Below are positions 32,890 to 41,455 of a stretch of DNA of 64,000 bases, piece by piece. The translations under genes were made by a program, and so were the position numbers. The notes under the pieces were generated by a model that saw only the letters and a program-made list of their open reading frames with translations, was not told the origin of the DNA and did no database searches. Within the stretch, counting starts at the first letter, position 1. Every line of letters starts with the position of its first letter. The stretch spans positions 310,001 through 374,000 of the forward strand of contig NZ_BAYA01000009.1 in NCBI RefSeq assembly GCF_000685015.1, read 5' to 3'. This DNA comes from Paraburkholderia bannensis NBRC 103871 (lineage in GTDB: Bacteria > Pseudomonadota > Gammaproteobacteria > Burkholderiales > Burkholderiaceae).

Positions 32890-34059
32890 TTAAGCGCGCA
32901 CCGGCTTCTTGCTGCCGCGTTTGGCGATCTTCGCGATCTTGTCTTCGTGCTTCGGCGCGGGCCAGAGGCCTTCCGAGCGGTACAGCATGATCACGACCAT
33001 GGCGAGACCGTAGAGCAGCTGGCGAATGACTTCCGTATCGACGATTTCGTGACCGAAGATGGCGTTTTGCAGCGGGCCCATGGTCGAGCGCAGGAACTCG
33101 GGGAAGATCGCGAGCAGCACCGCGCCCAGGATCACGCCCGGAATGTGGCCCATACCGCCGAGCACCACGCAGGCGAGCACCACGACCGATTCCCAGAACG
33201 TGAACGATTCCGGCGACACGAAGCCCTGGAACGAGCCGAACATCGCGCCCGACAGGCCGCCGAACGACGCGCCCATGGCAAAGGCGAGCAGCTTGACGTT
33301 ACGCGTGTTGATGCCCATCGCCTTGGCGGCGATTTCGTCTTCGCGGATCGCGGCCCATGCACGGCCGATACGCGAGTGTTGCAGGCGCGTACAGACCCAG
33401 ATCACGAACAGCGCACAGACCACGAACGCGTAGTAGTACATGTACACCGACGGGAACGTGAACCCGAGGAAGGTGTGGGTCTGCGAAAGATTGAAGCCCG
33501 CCACCGTCAGCGGATCGATACCCGTGATGCCCTTCGGGCCGTTGGTGATGTTCACCGGACGGTCGAGGTTGTTCATGAAGATACGAACGATTTCCCCGAA
33601 GCCCAGCGTCACGATCGCGAGGTAGTCGCCGCGCAGGCGCAGCGTCGGAGCGCCGAGCAGCACGCCGAACAGCGCCGCGAGCGCCATCGCGCACGGGATG
33701 ATGACCCAGAACGGCGCATGCAGGCCGTTCGGGAACATATGCGCGATCCACTCGAACTGCGAGGTCAGGTGCGGCGAGGACAGCAGCGCGGCGACGTAGG
33801 CGCCCACCGCGTAGAACGCGATGTAGCCCAGGTCCAGCAGGCCGGCGAAGCCCACCACCACGTTCAGGCCCAGCGCGAGCATCACGTAGAGCATCGCGAA
33901 GTCCAGCACGCGCACCCAGTAATTGCCGCCCGTTGCGCCCACCACCATCGGCAGCGCGATCACGAAGGCCGCCGTGAGGATGCCCACGGTCAGCGTCTTC
34001 GTCATGTTCTTTTCGGGGATGAGCGTCGTCGACGGCTCGATCGGTTGAATGGAAGTCAT
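32890..34059 (-). CDS. livM: Branched-chain amino-acid ABC transporter permease LivM
   Basis: 389-residue inner-membrane permease with about ten hydrophobic segments. Typical segments: LGLNVVVGFAGLLDLGYIAF, GAPTLRLRGDYLAIVTLGFG (the conserved ATPase-contact loop), MGINTRNVKLLAFAMGASFG, and VVLGGMGHIPGVILGAVLLA. The basic C terminus (KIAKIAKRGSKKPVRA) is cytosolic. It starts 16 bp after livH and is co-transcribed. Confidence 0.94.
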   Translation of the reverse strand: MTSIQPIEPSTTLIPEKNMTKTLTVGILTAAFVIALPMVVGATGGNYWVRVLDFAMLYVMLALGLNVVVGFAGLLDLGYIAFYAVGAYVAALLSSPHLTSQFEWIAHMFPNGLHAPFWVIIPCAMALAALFGVLLGAPTLRLRGDYLAIVTLGFGEIVRIFMNNLDRPVNITNGPKGITGIDPLTVAGFNLSQTHTFLGFTFPSVYMYYYAFVVCALFVIWVCTRLQHSRIGRAWAAIREDEIAAKAMGINTRNVKLLAFAMGASFGGLSGAMFGSFQGFVSPESFTFWESVVVLACVVLGGMGHIPGVILGAVLLAIFPEFLRSTMGPLQNAIFGHEIVDTEVIRQLLYGLAMVVIMLYRSEGLWPAPKHEDKIAKIAKRGSKKPVRA

Positions 34060-34075
34060 GTTGTCCTACCCCCTC

Positions 34076-35026
34076 TTATGCGCGGTCCGCGACACGTTCG
34101 CCCAGCAGCCCCGACGGACGGAACACGAGCACGACGATCAGCACGACGAATGCGAAGACGTCCTGATAGTTACTGCCAAACACCCCACCGGTCAGGTTGC
34201 CGATGTAGCCCGCACCGAGCTGCTCGATCAGGCCGAGCACCACGCCGCCGACCATCGCGCCGCCGAGGTTGCCGATACCGCCCAGCACCGCCGCGGTGAA
34301 CGCCTTCATACCGGGAATGAAGCCCATGTAGAAGTGCGCGTTGCCGTATTCGGAGGCGATCATCACGCCAGCCAGCGCAGCCAGCGCCGAGCCGATCATG
34401 AAGGTGGCCGAGATCACGAAGTTCGGGTTCACGCCCATCAGCGAGGCGTTGTTCGGGTTCTCCGCGATCGCACGCATGGCGCGGCCGAGCTTGGTGCGGT
34501 GCACGAGCAGCAGCAGGCCCGCCATCACGACGAACGCGACGACGATGATGACGATTTCAGTCGGCGAGATCACGGCGCCGACGGTCGTGTCGGTGGCCTT
34601 GATGACGTTAAGCGGATCGGTCGAGATCAGCTGCGGGAACGGCAGCGGATTGCGGCCCCAGATCAGCATGGCGAGCGTCTGCAGCAGGATCGACACGCCG
34701 ATCGCCGTGATCAGCGGAGCGAGACGCGGCGCGCGGCGCAGCGGCCGGTAAGCGATCCGTTCGATCGTGTACCCGACGAACGCACAGACCACGGCGGCAA
34801 TCGCTAGCGCGATGATCAGCGTGGGGATGTTCCCGAGGCCCGGGAAGTGATTCTGAAGCACCGTGATCGCAGACAGCGCCACCATCGCGCCGATCATGAG
34901 CACGTCGCCGTGCGCGAAGTTAATGATGCCCAGAATCCCGTACACCATCGTGTAGCCCAGCGCGATGATGGCGTAGATGCTGCCAAGCACCAGCCCATTC
35001 AGGATCTGCTGGATGAAAATATCCAT
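34076..35026 (-). CDS. livH: Branched-chain amino-acid ABC transporter permease LivH
   Basis: 316-residue permease, first gene of livHMGF. Seen: MDIFIQQILNGLVLGSIYAI, GYTMVYGILGIINFAHGDVL, the contact loop GRAMRAIAENPNNASLMGVN and GGIGNLGGAMVGGVVLGLIE. No gene for a periplasmic binding protein (LivK type) lies in this operon or elsewhere in the window, so one must be supplied from another locus. The 211 bp upstream hold a GC-rich hairpin (35161-35179) and then the terminator of the preceding orphan gene. Confidence 0.94.
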   Translation of the reverse strand: MDIFIQQILNGLVLGSIYAIIALGYTMVYGILGIINFAHGDVLMIGAMVALSAITVLQNHFPGLGNIPTLIIALAIAAVVCAFVGYTIERIAYRPLRRAPRLAPLITAIGVSILLQTLAMLIWGRNPLPFPQLISTDPLNVIKATDTTVGAVISPTEIVIIVVAFVVMAGLLLLVHRTKLGRAMRAIAENPNNASLMGVNPNFVISATFMIGSALAALAGVMIASEYGNAHFYMGFIPGMKAFTAAVLGGIGNLGGAMVGGVVLGLIEQLGAGYIGNLTGGVFGSNYQDVFAFVVLIVVLVFRPSGLLGERVADRA

Positions 35027-35199
35027 TTAATGCTCCTTTGCCCGTGCAACCGGATTCGCGCTTGTCATCGGCCGGTGGGCGATGTTTTACGGAACCGCAA
35101 CGACACTCTCGGGTACTGAAGTAAAAGACCGGTAACGGTTGGCCACATCCGGTTCGCGGTGCCGCTGTGTTGCAGCGGCAGGCTCGCCAGAGGTGGATG

Positions 35200-35232
35200 C
35201 AAAAACGGCACCGTCGGATGGTTCGGTGCCGT
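35200..35232 (-). terminator. Intrinsic terminator after the orphan gene
   Basis: On the minus strand ACGGCACCG (35232-35224), ten-base loop, CGGTGCCGT (35213-35205) then TTTT. It lies five bases beyond the stop at 35238 and so separates that gene from livH. Confidence 0.75.
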
Positions 35233-35237
35233 CGGGT

Positions 35238-35786
35238 TCAACTACCTGTCACATTCGCTGCGACGCGCATGTAGCGAGCCTCGCGGCCGGCTGCATCTGC
35301 GCCTTGCGTCATGACTCCCCTTCCCAGGCGGACCGCGGCACTGGCGGACACGGCGTCGATCGACGCTGTGGAGCCGCGCAGGACTGCGGACAAACTGGCA
35401 GACAGATCTTTGGTTCGAGCCGCGCTACCTTTTACGGCAGCATCGCCCCCAACTTTTGGGTCCGTTACGAAATCCGCTTCTGCGGGCTTCGCGGCGCTGT
35501 TGCCATATGCAACATGCGTGCCAGTTTTCATGACAACGGTGAGGATTGCAGTTCCGGTCGGCTCGGCAGCGTGCACCTGCTTCAGGCACACGTGGCTCAA
35601 ACGCCTTTCCCCAAGGCGTCTGTGGCCGTTGTCATCGTCGTTTCCGGAATGCATATCGGTTCTCTCCGGGAGCGCAACGGTCATCGATGTCGCATTCATG
35701 CCCGCTTCGACGCCACGGGAGCACCACCAGATACGTGGCGCAACCGCAGCCGCAAAAGACACGGCGAAAGCCAACTCGAATTGCAT
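35238..35786 (-). CDS. Orphan hypothetical protein, 182 residues
   Basis: Begins MQFELAFAVSFAAAVAPRIW, a hydrophobic start without the basic residues of a usual signal peptide. A polar middle (MHSGNDDDNGHRRLGERR) is followed by an Ala/Ser/Thr-rich second half. Support comes from AGGAG at 35801-35797 ten bases before the ATG, and the terminator directly after the stop. Opposing frames on the plus strand lack these. No family recognised; codon choice is less G/C-ending than its neighbours, which may mean recent acquisition or that it is not coding. Confidence 0.5.
   Translation of the reverse strand: MQFELAFAVSFAAAVAPRIWWCSRGVEAGMNATSMTVALPERTDMHSGNDDDNGHRRLGERRLSHVCLKQVHAAEPTGTAILTVVMKTGTHVAYGNSAAKPAEADFVTDPKVGGDAAVKGSAARTKDLSASLSAVLRGSTASIDAVSASAAVRLGRGVMTQGADAAGREARYMRVAANVTGS
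35508..35523 (-). promoter_or_regulatory. Consensus-matching sigma-54 promoter motif
   Basis: On the minus strand TGGCAC, GCATG, TTGCA, with the invariant GG (35522-35521) and GC (35510-35509) exactly ten bases apart. It points toward livH, about 480 bp away, but lies inside the orphan ORF and upstream of that ORF's terminator. May be functional or chance. Confidence 0.45.
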
Positions 35787-36282
35787 TTAAACAGGTCTCC
35801 TGCACCTTCCGAAATGCTTGCCTGGTGGGCCTCACGCGGACGTTTGGCCCCTCAGAACGCGCGCATTGTAACTCCAATTATGCGGCCGGCAATATTGTTG
35901 AACCGACAGGGTTTTCCTGCATTGCAACCACCCTCTGAAAGAAGAAGCCGACAGAGGTTGCACCCTGGGTTGCGCCGCATTTTCGTGCATCAGTTGCACC
36001 ACAATTCGACGCAATTCACATCAAGTGTTGTGAGCAGCGGCCGCTGTCCCTTATGGGGCGGGCATCGCAGATGTGATGTCGCGCATTTAAGCGATTGTTG
36101 AGCGATAGCACCAGATTGGTGCAGTCAAGATATTCAGGACTCCAGAGCCCTGTTTAAACGGGGCCATACCACTGGATTTGACCCAGACCCATAGCGAAAA
36201 CACTAATACGATCAGGGTGTAGCAACGCGGTTTACCGCACACTTTTGGTGTTTGATCCCTATTTATTAGCGCAGGCGAAAAA
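35787..36282. other. AT-richer gap between the orphan gene and ispH
   Basis: About 500 bp with lower GC than the surroundings and no supported gene. It contains the NtrC-like dyad at 36108-36122 and several GTTGCA/TTGCACC-like motifs near 35920-36000. Probably upstream control sequence for the orphan gene. Confidence 0.5.
36108..36122. promoter_or_regulatory. NtrC-type dyad
   Basis: GCACC (36108-36112), AGATT, GGTGC (36118-36122): the half-sites and 5-bp spacing of enteric NtrC enhancer sites. It lies about 590 bp upstream of the sigma-54-like motif on the same strand sense. Binding by NtrC is inferred only. Confidence 0.4.
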
Positions 36283-36305
36283 AAAGCGCGCCTGAGGCGC
36301 GCTTT
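36283..36305 (-). terminator. Intrinsic terminator of slpA-ispH
   Basis: AAAGCGCGCC (36283-36292), TGA, GGCGCGCTTT (36296-36305); on the minus strand the stem is followed by eight T residues. Confidence 0.88.
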
Positions 36306-36341
36306 GGGGTCGAGCATCGGCTCAGCCGCGCTTGACTGCGT

Positions 36342-37301
36342 TCAGGCCGCCTGGCCGAGACCGCGCGGCAACGGGAATGCGATGTTTTCCTCGATGCCTT
36401 CGAGCGCGCGCACGTTGCGCACGCCCAGCTCGTTCAGACGCTGGATGATCTGCTGCGCGAGCGCCTCGGGCGCCGATGCTCCCGCGGTCAGGCCAATGCG
36501 ACGCTTGCCTTCGAGCCAGCGCGGATCGATCTGATCCGGCGCGTCCACCATATAGGCAGGAATGCCGCGCTTTTCCGCGACTTCGCGCAGACGGTTCGAA
36601 TTCGAGCTGTTCGGGCTGCCCACCACGATCACGACGTCGCACTGCGGCGCCATGAACTTGACGGCGTCCTGACGGTTTTGCGTGGCGTAGCAGATGTCCT
36701 GCTTCTTCGGCTCGCGGATCGCAGGAAAACGCGCCTTGAGCGCGGCGATGATATCGGCCGCGTCGTCCACGGAAAGCGTGGTCTGCGTGACGAAGGCAAC
36801 GCGCTCGGGATCGCGCAGCGTGAGCGCACCGACATCGGCGATATCTTCGACGAGATACATGCCCTCGCCGACCTGGCCCATCGTGCCTTCGACTTCAGGA
36901 TGGCCCTTGTGGCCGATCATGACGATGTCGAGACCTTCGTCGCGCATCTTCGCGACTTCGACGTGCACCTTGGTCACGAGCGGGCAGGTAGCGTCGTAGA
37001 CGCGCAGGCCGCGCGCTTCGGCGTCGGCGCGCACCGCCTTGGAAACACCGTGCGCACTGAAGATCACCGTGTTGCCCGCGGGCACTTCCTCGAGCTGCTC
37101 GATAAAGATCGCCCCTTTCTTGCGCAGATCCTCGACGACATACGCGTTGTGGACGATTTCGTGGCGCACGTAGATCGGCGCGCCGTGGATCTGGATGGCC
37201 CGCTCGACGATCTCGATGGCACGGTCGACGCCGGCGCAAAAACCGCGCGGCTGGGCTAGCAGAATTTCAGCGTTGGCGAGAAGGGACGTGTCCGTAGTCA
37301 T
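36342..37301 (-). CDS. ispH: 4-hydroxy-3-methylbut-2-enyl diphosphate reductase
   Basis: Last enzyme of the MEP isoprenoid route, giving IPP and DMAPP from HMBPP with an iron-sulfur cluster. 319 residues. The three cluster cysteines are in QPRGFCAGVDRAIEI (near 22), VYDATCPLVTKVH (near 105) and KQDICYATQNRQ (near 205); conserved His in VRHEIVHN and GHKGHPEVEGTMGQ, and SPNSSNSNRL. Its ATG lies 9 bp after the slpA stop, so slpA-ispH form an operon, as is common in proteobacteria. Confidence 0.96.
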   Translation of the reverse strand: MTTDTSLLANAEILLAQPRGFCAGVDRAIEIVERAIQIHGAPIYVRHEIVHNAYVVEDLRKKGAIFIEQLEEVPAGNTVIFSAHGVSKAVRADAEARGLRVYDATCPLVTKVHVEVAKMRDEGLDIVMIGHKGHPEVEGTMGQVGEGMYLVEDIADVGALTLRDPERVAFVTQTTLSVDDAADIIAALKARFPAIREPKKQDICYATQNRQDAVKFMAPQCDVVIVVGSPNSSNSNRLREVAEKRGIPAYMVDAPDQIDPRWLEGKRRIGLTAGASAPEALAQQIIQRLNELGVRNVRALEGIEENIAFPLPRGLGQAA

Positions 37302-37310
37302 GGGCTTTCT

Positions 37311-37766
37311 TTACAGGATTCCAATGATTTGCACTTCGAACGCAACCGCCTGGCCTGCGAGCGGGTGGTTGAAATCGAACAGCGCGGAAGTTTCGTTGAC
37401 TTCCTTGAGCACGCCGGCGTAACGGTCGCCGTTAGGCGCGTTGAATTCGATCAGGTCGCCAGGGCGGAAGCTCTCGCCGATCATTGCGTTGTCGCGCAGG
37501 GTCTTGAGCGAAATGCGCTGGATCAGGTCGGGGTTGCGCTGACCGAAGGCAACGCCCGGTTCTAGCTGAAAGGTGGAGTGGTGCCCGACCTTGAGACCCC
37601 GCAGAATGTCTTCCAGCGGCGGCGCGAGCTGGCCGGCGCCCAGCAGCAGCGTGGCGGGCCGGTCGACAAAGGTGTTGACGATCTCGGTGCCATCGGCGAG
37701 CGAAAGCCGGTAGTGCAACGTGACGTGGGAACCGGGTTTCACCTCGGAGATGTCGATGATGCTCAT
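37311..37766 (-). CDS. slpA: FKBP-type peptidyl-prolyl isomerase SlpA/FkpB
   Basis: 151 residues, cytosolic SlyD-related FKBP: VTLHYRLSLADGTEIVNTF, LLLGAGQLAPPLEDILRGLK, PGVAFGQRNPDLIQRI, then an inserted flap domain and a return strand FDFNHPLAGQAVAFEVQII. It lacks the His-rich tail of SlyD, which favours the SlpA subgroup. It catalyses proline isomerisation and may chaperone the iron-sulfur protein IspH, its operon partner; that link is inference. Confidence 0.92.
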   Translation of the reverse strand: MSIIDISEVKPGSHVTLHYRLSLADGTEIVNTFVDRPATLLLGAGQLAPPLEDILRGLKVGHHSTFQLEPGVAFGQRNPDLIQRISLKTLRDNAMIGESFRPGDLIEFNAPNGDRYAGVLKEVNETSALFDFNHPLAGQAVAFEVQIIGIL

Positions 37767-37937
37767 GCGGTACTCATTTTCGTCTGGGCGCGCCCGCCGC
37801 GCGTGCTCGCCCCAAGCGCCCCGAGGGGCCGGCCCGGCCGCCGCCTGTCAGCGGTCGGAAAACCCGTATTGTAAGCCACATAGTTCCTGGGCGGACGCCG
37901 CACGCATGGCCTGCGCCGCCCTCAGCGAGGAGGTCGA

Positions 37938-38741
37938 ATGTTCGAAATCGCCTGTGACAAGTCGCACTGGGGCAGTGACGCCGCATGCGCGAACCCCCTG
38001 CCGCCGCTGCCGGGTTTGAAGCCCGTAAAGTCAGTGGGGTCTATGCCTTCTGCGTCGTTCGCGCCACCCGCACCCGGCGTACCGCGCCGCTCCGCCATGC
38101 CGCGCGAGCGGCTGCGCGAAGCCGGGCCCGCATCGCTCTCCGATCTCGAACTGGTCGCGCTGCTGCTCGGCTCGGGGCTGCCGGGTCACGACGTGTTCGA
38201 TGTCGCGCGCTCGTTGCTCAAACATTTCGGCTCGCTGCGCGCAATGCTCGACGCCCAGCGCGAGGAATTCGAGAGCTTGCGCGGCATCGGCCCCGCCAAG
38301 GCGTCCAAGCTCGTCGCGGTGCTCGAACTGGCGCGGCGCGCGCTCGCCGAACAGATCGAGGAAAAACCGCTGATCGATTCGCCCGGCGCGGTGGAGGACT
38401 ATTTGCGCCTGTTAATAGGTGGGCGCACGCACGAAGTGTTCATCTGCCTCTTTCTGGACGTCAGGCACCGGCTGATTCGTACCGAGGAAAGCACACGCGG
38501 CACGCTCACGCGCATGGCGGTCTATCCTCGCGAAATCGTGCGGCGCGCGCTGATGCTCAACGCCGCGCACCTGATCGTGGCGCACAACCACCCATCCGGC
38601 GCGGTGCAGCCGAGCGCGAGCGACCGTCGTCTCACGCGAATCCTGCGCGAAACGCTGGCGCTTGTGGACGTGCAGCTCGTCGACCATCTGATCATCGGCA
38701 CGAGCGAGACGTTTTCGTTCGCGCGTCACGGCCTGGATTGA
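37938..38741 (+). CDS. radC: RadC-family JAMM/MPN protein
   Basis: 267 residues. The N-terminal helix-hairpin-helix part (LRGIGPAKASKLVAVLELAR near 115) is followed by the JAMM metal site HNHPSGAVQPSASD (near 215) with an upstream Glu in RTEESTRGTL. Though named for radiation sensitivity, its activity is not settled. AGGAGG five bases before the ATG at 37938 favours this start, giving about 50 residues before the usual MPRERLREAGPASLSDLEL; a later start is possible. Divergent from slpA. Confidence 0.9.
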   Translation: MFEIACDKSHWGSDAACANPLPPLPGLKPVKSVGSMPSASFAPPAPGVPRRSAMPRERLREAGPASLSDLELVALLLGSGLPGHDVFDVARSLLKHFGSLRAMLDAQREEFESLRGIGPAKASKLVAVLELARRALAEQIEEKPLIDSPGAVEDYLRLLIGGRTHEVFICLFLDVRHRLIRTEESTRGTLTRMAVYPREIVRRALMLNAAHLIVAHNHPSGAVQPSASDRRLTRILRETLALVDVQLVDHLIIGTSETFSFARHGLD

Positions 38742-39056
38742 AGATCGCGACGATCTTTGATCACACCCTTTTTTAAGCAGCGCTGGCGCGAGGCCTCGGC
38801 AAACGCCAGGTGTGCGCCGCCGCAACAGCCCATTGGCAAATCGTGTTTGATTTTCCTGGCCTTTTTCTGCTAGACTCACGGTTTGCCTATTTCCAACCCT
38901 GTTCCGAAGCCCTTCGCGGTCTTCCAGGGGAAATACGGCCTGGGTTCGAGGTTGTCTCTCATCCATACGTGAGCGCGCTCTTATTCCGGCCATTTCTCGC
39001 CTGGGAAACTTCAGTCAAGCGGCTCACGAACTCAGAATTTCCGTAGGAGTGCACTC
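38742..39056 (+). promoter_or_regulatory. radC-rpmB intergenic region with rpmB promoter
   Basis: 315 bp without a gene. AAGATCG/CGATCTT (38741-38757) forms a small hairpin at the radC stop. A good promoter, TTGATT (38847-38852), 18 bp, TAGACT (38871-38876), would start rpmB mRNA near 38883, with about 170 nt of leader in which I see no known ribosomal-protein binding site. Confidence 0.55.
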
Positions 39057-39290
39057 ATGGCACGTGTATGCCAAGTCACTGGGAAAGCGCCGATGAGCGG
39101 CAACAACGTTTCCCACGCAAACAACAAAACCAAGCGCCGTTTCCTCCCGAATCTGCAAAATCGCCGTTTCTGGGTTGAAAGCGAAAACCGTTGGGTGCGT
39201 CTGCGCATCTCGAACGCAGGCCTGCGCCTGATCGACAAGAACGGCATCGATTCCGTGCTCGCAGACCTGCGCGCACGCGGCGAAATCTAA
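39057..39290 (+). CDS. rpmB: 50S ribosomal protein L28
   Basis: 77 residues, starting MARVCQVTGKAPMSGNNVSH and containing NKTKRRFLPNLQNRRFWVES and RLRISNAGLRLIDKNGID, all typical of bacterial L28. It has one Cys and not the paired CxxC motifs, so it is the zinc-free form. AGGAG lies before the ATG. rpmG follows after 10 bp. Confidence 0.97.
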   Translation: MARVCQVTGKAPMSGNNVSHANNKTKRRFLPNLQNRRFWVESENRWVRLRISNAGLRLIDKNGIDSVLADLRARGEI

Positions 39291-39300
39291 GGAGTAAATC

Positions 39301-39468
39301 ATGGCCAAGGGTATTCGCGACAAGATCAAGCTCGAGTCGACCGCAGGCACGGGTCACTTCTACACGACGACGAAGAACAAGCGCAACATGCCGGAAAAAA
39401 TGTCGATCAAAAAGTTCGACCCGGTTGTTCGCAAGCACGTCGAGTACAAGGAAACCAAGATCAAGTAA
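39301..39468 (+). CDS. rpmG: 50S ribosomal protein L33
   Basis: 55 residues: MAKGIRDKIKLESTAGTGHF, then YTTTKNKRNMPEKMSIKKFD and a Lys-rich end KETKIK. No Cys at all, so the zinc-independent form. AAGGAG ends eight bases before the ATG. Second gene of rpmBG, followed by a terminator. Confidence 0.97.
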   Translation: MAKGIRDKIKLESTAGTGHFYTTTKNKRNMPEKMSIKKFDPVVRKHVEYKETKIK

Positions 39469-39499
39469 TTGATCGGTTTCCGAGCCTGACGAAGACAAG

Positions 39500-39527
39500 A
39501 AAAGCCCCGCCTTCTGGCGGGGCTTTT
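39500..39527 (+). terminator. Terminator of rpmBG
   Basis: AAAAGCCCCGCC (39500-39511), TTCT, GGCGGGGCTTTT (39516-39527). Confidence 0.92.
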
Positions 39528-39758
39528 CCTTTTCCGGCGCGCCTTTCTCTGGGCATCGCGCCAGCCGCTCTCCTCTCTCGCAACGCGTAACAGTCTTTTC
39601 CGCGCGTTTTCCCCTTCACGTTGCAACAGCGGCTTTTCGTACGCTCCCCACTCGGAGTATGCTTGCCGCTTCACCCGCCGCCAGCACGCTTACCACGTCA
39701 AGTGGGCGTGCACATGTCAGCGGGCAGCGCAGAACAAGAGAGACGGAGAAGCAGGAAG

Positions 39759-41360
39759 ATGAATTTCGATGTAGCGATCGTCGGCAGCGGGCTGGCGGGA
39801 TTGAGCGTCGCCCTGAACCTCGCCGAGACGCGCCGCGTGGTGATCATCGCCAAGCGGGCGATGACCGAAGGCGCGAGCGATCGCGCGCAAGGCGGCATTG
39901 CGGCGGTGCTCGATTCGGCCGACAGCGTGGAAAACCATGTCGATGACACGCTCGTCGCGGGCGGCGGCCTCTGCGACGAAAGCGCGACACGCTATATCGT
40001 CGAGCATGGCCGCGCCGCCATCGAATGGCTGATCGCGCAGGACGTGCCGTTCACGAAGGACGCCGCCGCAGAGCTGGGCTTCCACCTGACGCGCGAAGGC
40101 GGCCACAGCCATCGCCGCATCATCCACGCCGCCGACGCCACCGGTCACGCCGTCGTGCAGACGCTGCTCGAACGCGCACGCCAGCATCCGAACATCACGA
40201 TCCTCGAAGATCACCAGGCCATCGACGTCATCACGTCCGACCGCCTCGGCCTGCCGGGTCGCCGCTGCCACGGCCTCTACGCGCTCGACCTGAAGAACGA
40301 CCGCACCGTCACGATCCAGGCGCCGCATACGGTTCTGGCGACGGGCGGCGCGGGCAAGGTCTATCTCTACACGACGAACCCCGACACAGCCACCGGCGAC
40401 GGCATCGCCATGGCCTGGCGCGCGGGCTGCCGCGTGGCGAACATGGAGTTCATCCAGTTCCACCCGACCTGCCTGTTCCACCCGCACGCCAAGTCGTTTC
40501 TGATCACCGAAGCCGTGCGCGGCGAAGGTGGCCTGCTGCGCCTGCCCGACGGCACGCGCTTCATGCCCGAACACGACGCACGCGCCGAACTCGCGCCGCG
40601 CGATATCGTCGCTCGCGCTATCGACTTCGAGATCAAGAAGCACGGCATCGACTGCGTGCATCTCGACATCAGCCATCAGCCCGCGGCGTTCCTGGAGGAG
40701 CACTTCCCCACCGTGCTCGCACGCTGCCGCGAGTTCGGCATCGACATCACGAAAGAGCCGATCCCTGTCGTGCCCGCCGCGCACTACACCTGCGGCGGCG
40801 TCGTCACCGACCTGGCCGGCCGCACCGATCTCGCGGGCCTGTATGCCGTCGGCGAAACGTCGTACACCGGCCTGCACGGCGCGAACCGTCTTGCGAGCAA
40901 CTCGCTGCTCGAATGTCTCGTGATCGGCCGCTCGGCCGCCGAGGCGATCGAGGCCGAAGGTTTCGAGGCCGGCGCGCACGCACCGCTGCCCGACTGGGAC
41001 GAGAGCCGCGTGTCGGATTCGGACGAGGAAGTCGTGGTCGCCCACAACTGGGACGAACTGCGCCGCCTGATGTGGAATTACGTCGGCATCGTGCGCACAG
41101 ACAAGCGCCTCGAGCGCGCGCAGCACCGCATTTCGCTGCTGCGCGACGAAATCCAGGAGTACTACGCAAACTTCCGCGTCACGCGCGATCTGCTGGAGCT
41201 GCGCAATCTGGTCGAAGTGGCGTCGCTGATCGTCGAAAGCGCGCGCTCGCGCCGCGAGAGCCGTGGCTTGCACTACAGCCGCGACTGGCCGAACTCGCTG
41301 CCCAAGGCGCTGCCGAGCGTGTTGTCGCCGGAACGCGTGCGCAATCGCACCGTGGTGTAA
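39759..41360 (+). CDS. nadB: L-aspartate oxidase
   Basis: FAD enzyme that oxidises L-aspartate to iminoaspartate, first step of NAD synthesis. 533 residues. FAD-binding VAIVGSGLAGLSVALNLAE at the N terminus, SDRAQGGIAAVLD, TREGGHSHRRIIHAADATG, VLATGGAGKVY, GDGIAMAWRAGCRVANMEF, and AAHYTCGGVVTD with GLHGANRLASNSLLECLVIG. The frame is open to 39621, but the flavin site starts at MNFDVAIVGSG, so ATG 39759 is used (GGAG at 39745-39748). It faces nadC-nadA across a shared terminator; together the three genes make quinolinate and nicotinate mononucleotide. Confidence 0.96.
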   Translation: MNFDVAIVGSGLAGLSVALNLAETRRVVIIAKRAMTEGASDRAQGGIAAVLDSADSVENHVDDTLVAGGGLCDESATRYIVEHGRAAIEWLIAQDVPFTKDAAAELGFHLTREGGHSHRRIIHAADATGHAVVQTLLERARQHPNITILEDHQAIDVITSDRLGLPGRRCHGLYALDLKNDRTVTIQAPHTVLATGGAGKVYLYTTNPDTATGDGIAMAWRAGCRVANMEFIQFHPTCLFHPHAKSFLITEAVRGEGGLLRLPDGTRFMPEHDARAELAPRDIVARAIDFEIKKHGIDCVHLDISHQPAAFLEEHFPTVLARCREFGIDITKEPIPVVPAAHYTCGGVVTDLAGRTDLAGLYAVGETSYTGLHGANRLASNSLLECLVIGRSAAEAIEAEGFEAGAHAPLPDWDESRVSDSDEEVVVAHNWDELRRLMWNYVGIVRTDKRLERAQHRISLLRDEIQEYYANFRVTRDLLELRNLVEVASLIVESARSRRESRGLHYSRDWPNSLPKALPSVLSPERVRNRTVV

Positions 41361-41383
41361 GCGCACCCGCGACGCTGAGCACA

Positions 41384-41415
41384 AAAAAGGCCGTCTCTCA
41401 CGAGACGGCCTTTTT
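41384..41415. terminator. Bidirectional terminator between nadB and nadC
   Basis: AAAAAGGCCGTCTC (41384-41397), TCAC, GAGACGGCCTTTTT (41402-41415): 14-bp perfect stem with T runs on both strands. Confidence 0.93.
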
Positions 41416-41455
41416 GCATTTCAATCAGGCGCAGAACAAGCGCAAAACCCAGCGC

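Noticed and set aside
32773..34299. 508-codon plus-strand frame rich in His, Arg and Glu
   Set aside because: Antisense to livM and livH; composition is that of a reversed membrane-protein gene.
38810..39046. 78-codon ORF before rpmB
   Set aside because: It spans the predicted rpmB promoter and leader and has no ribosome site.
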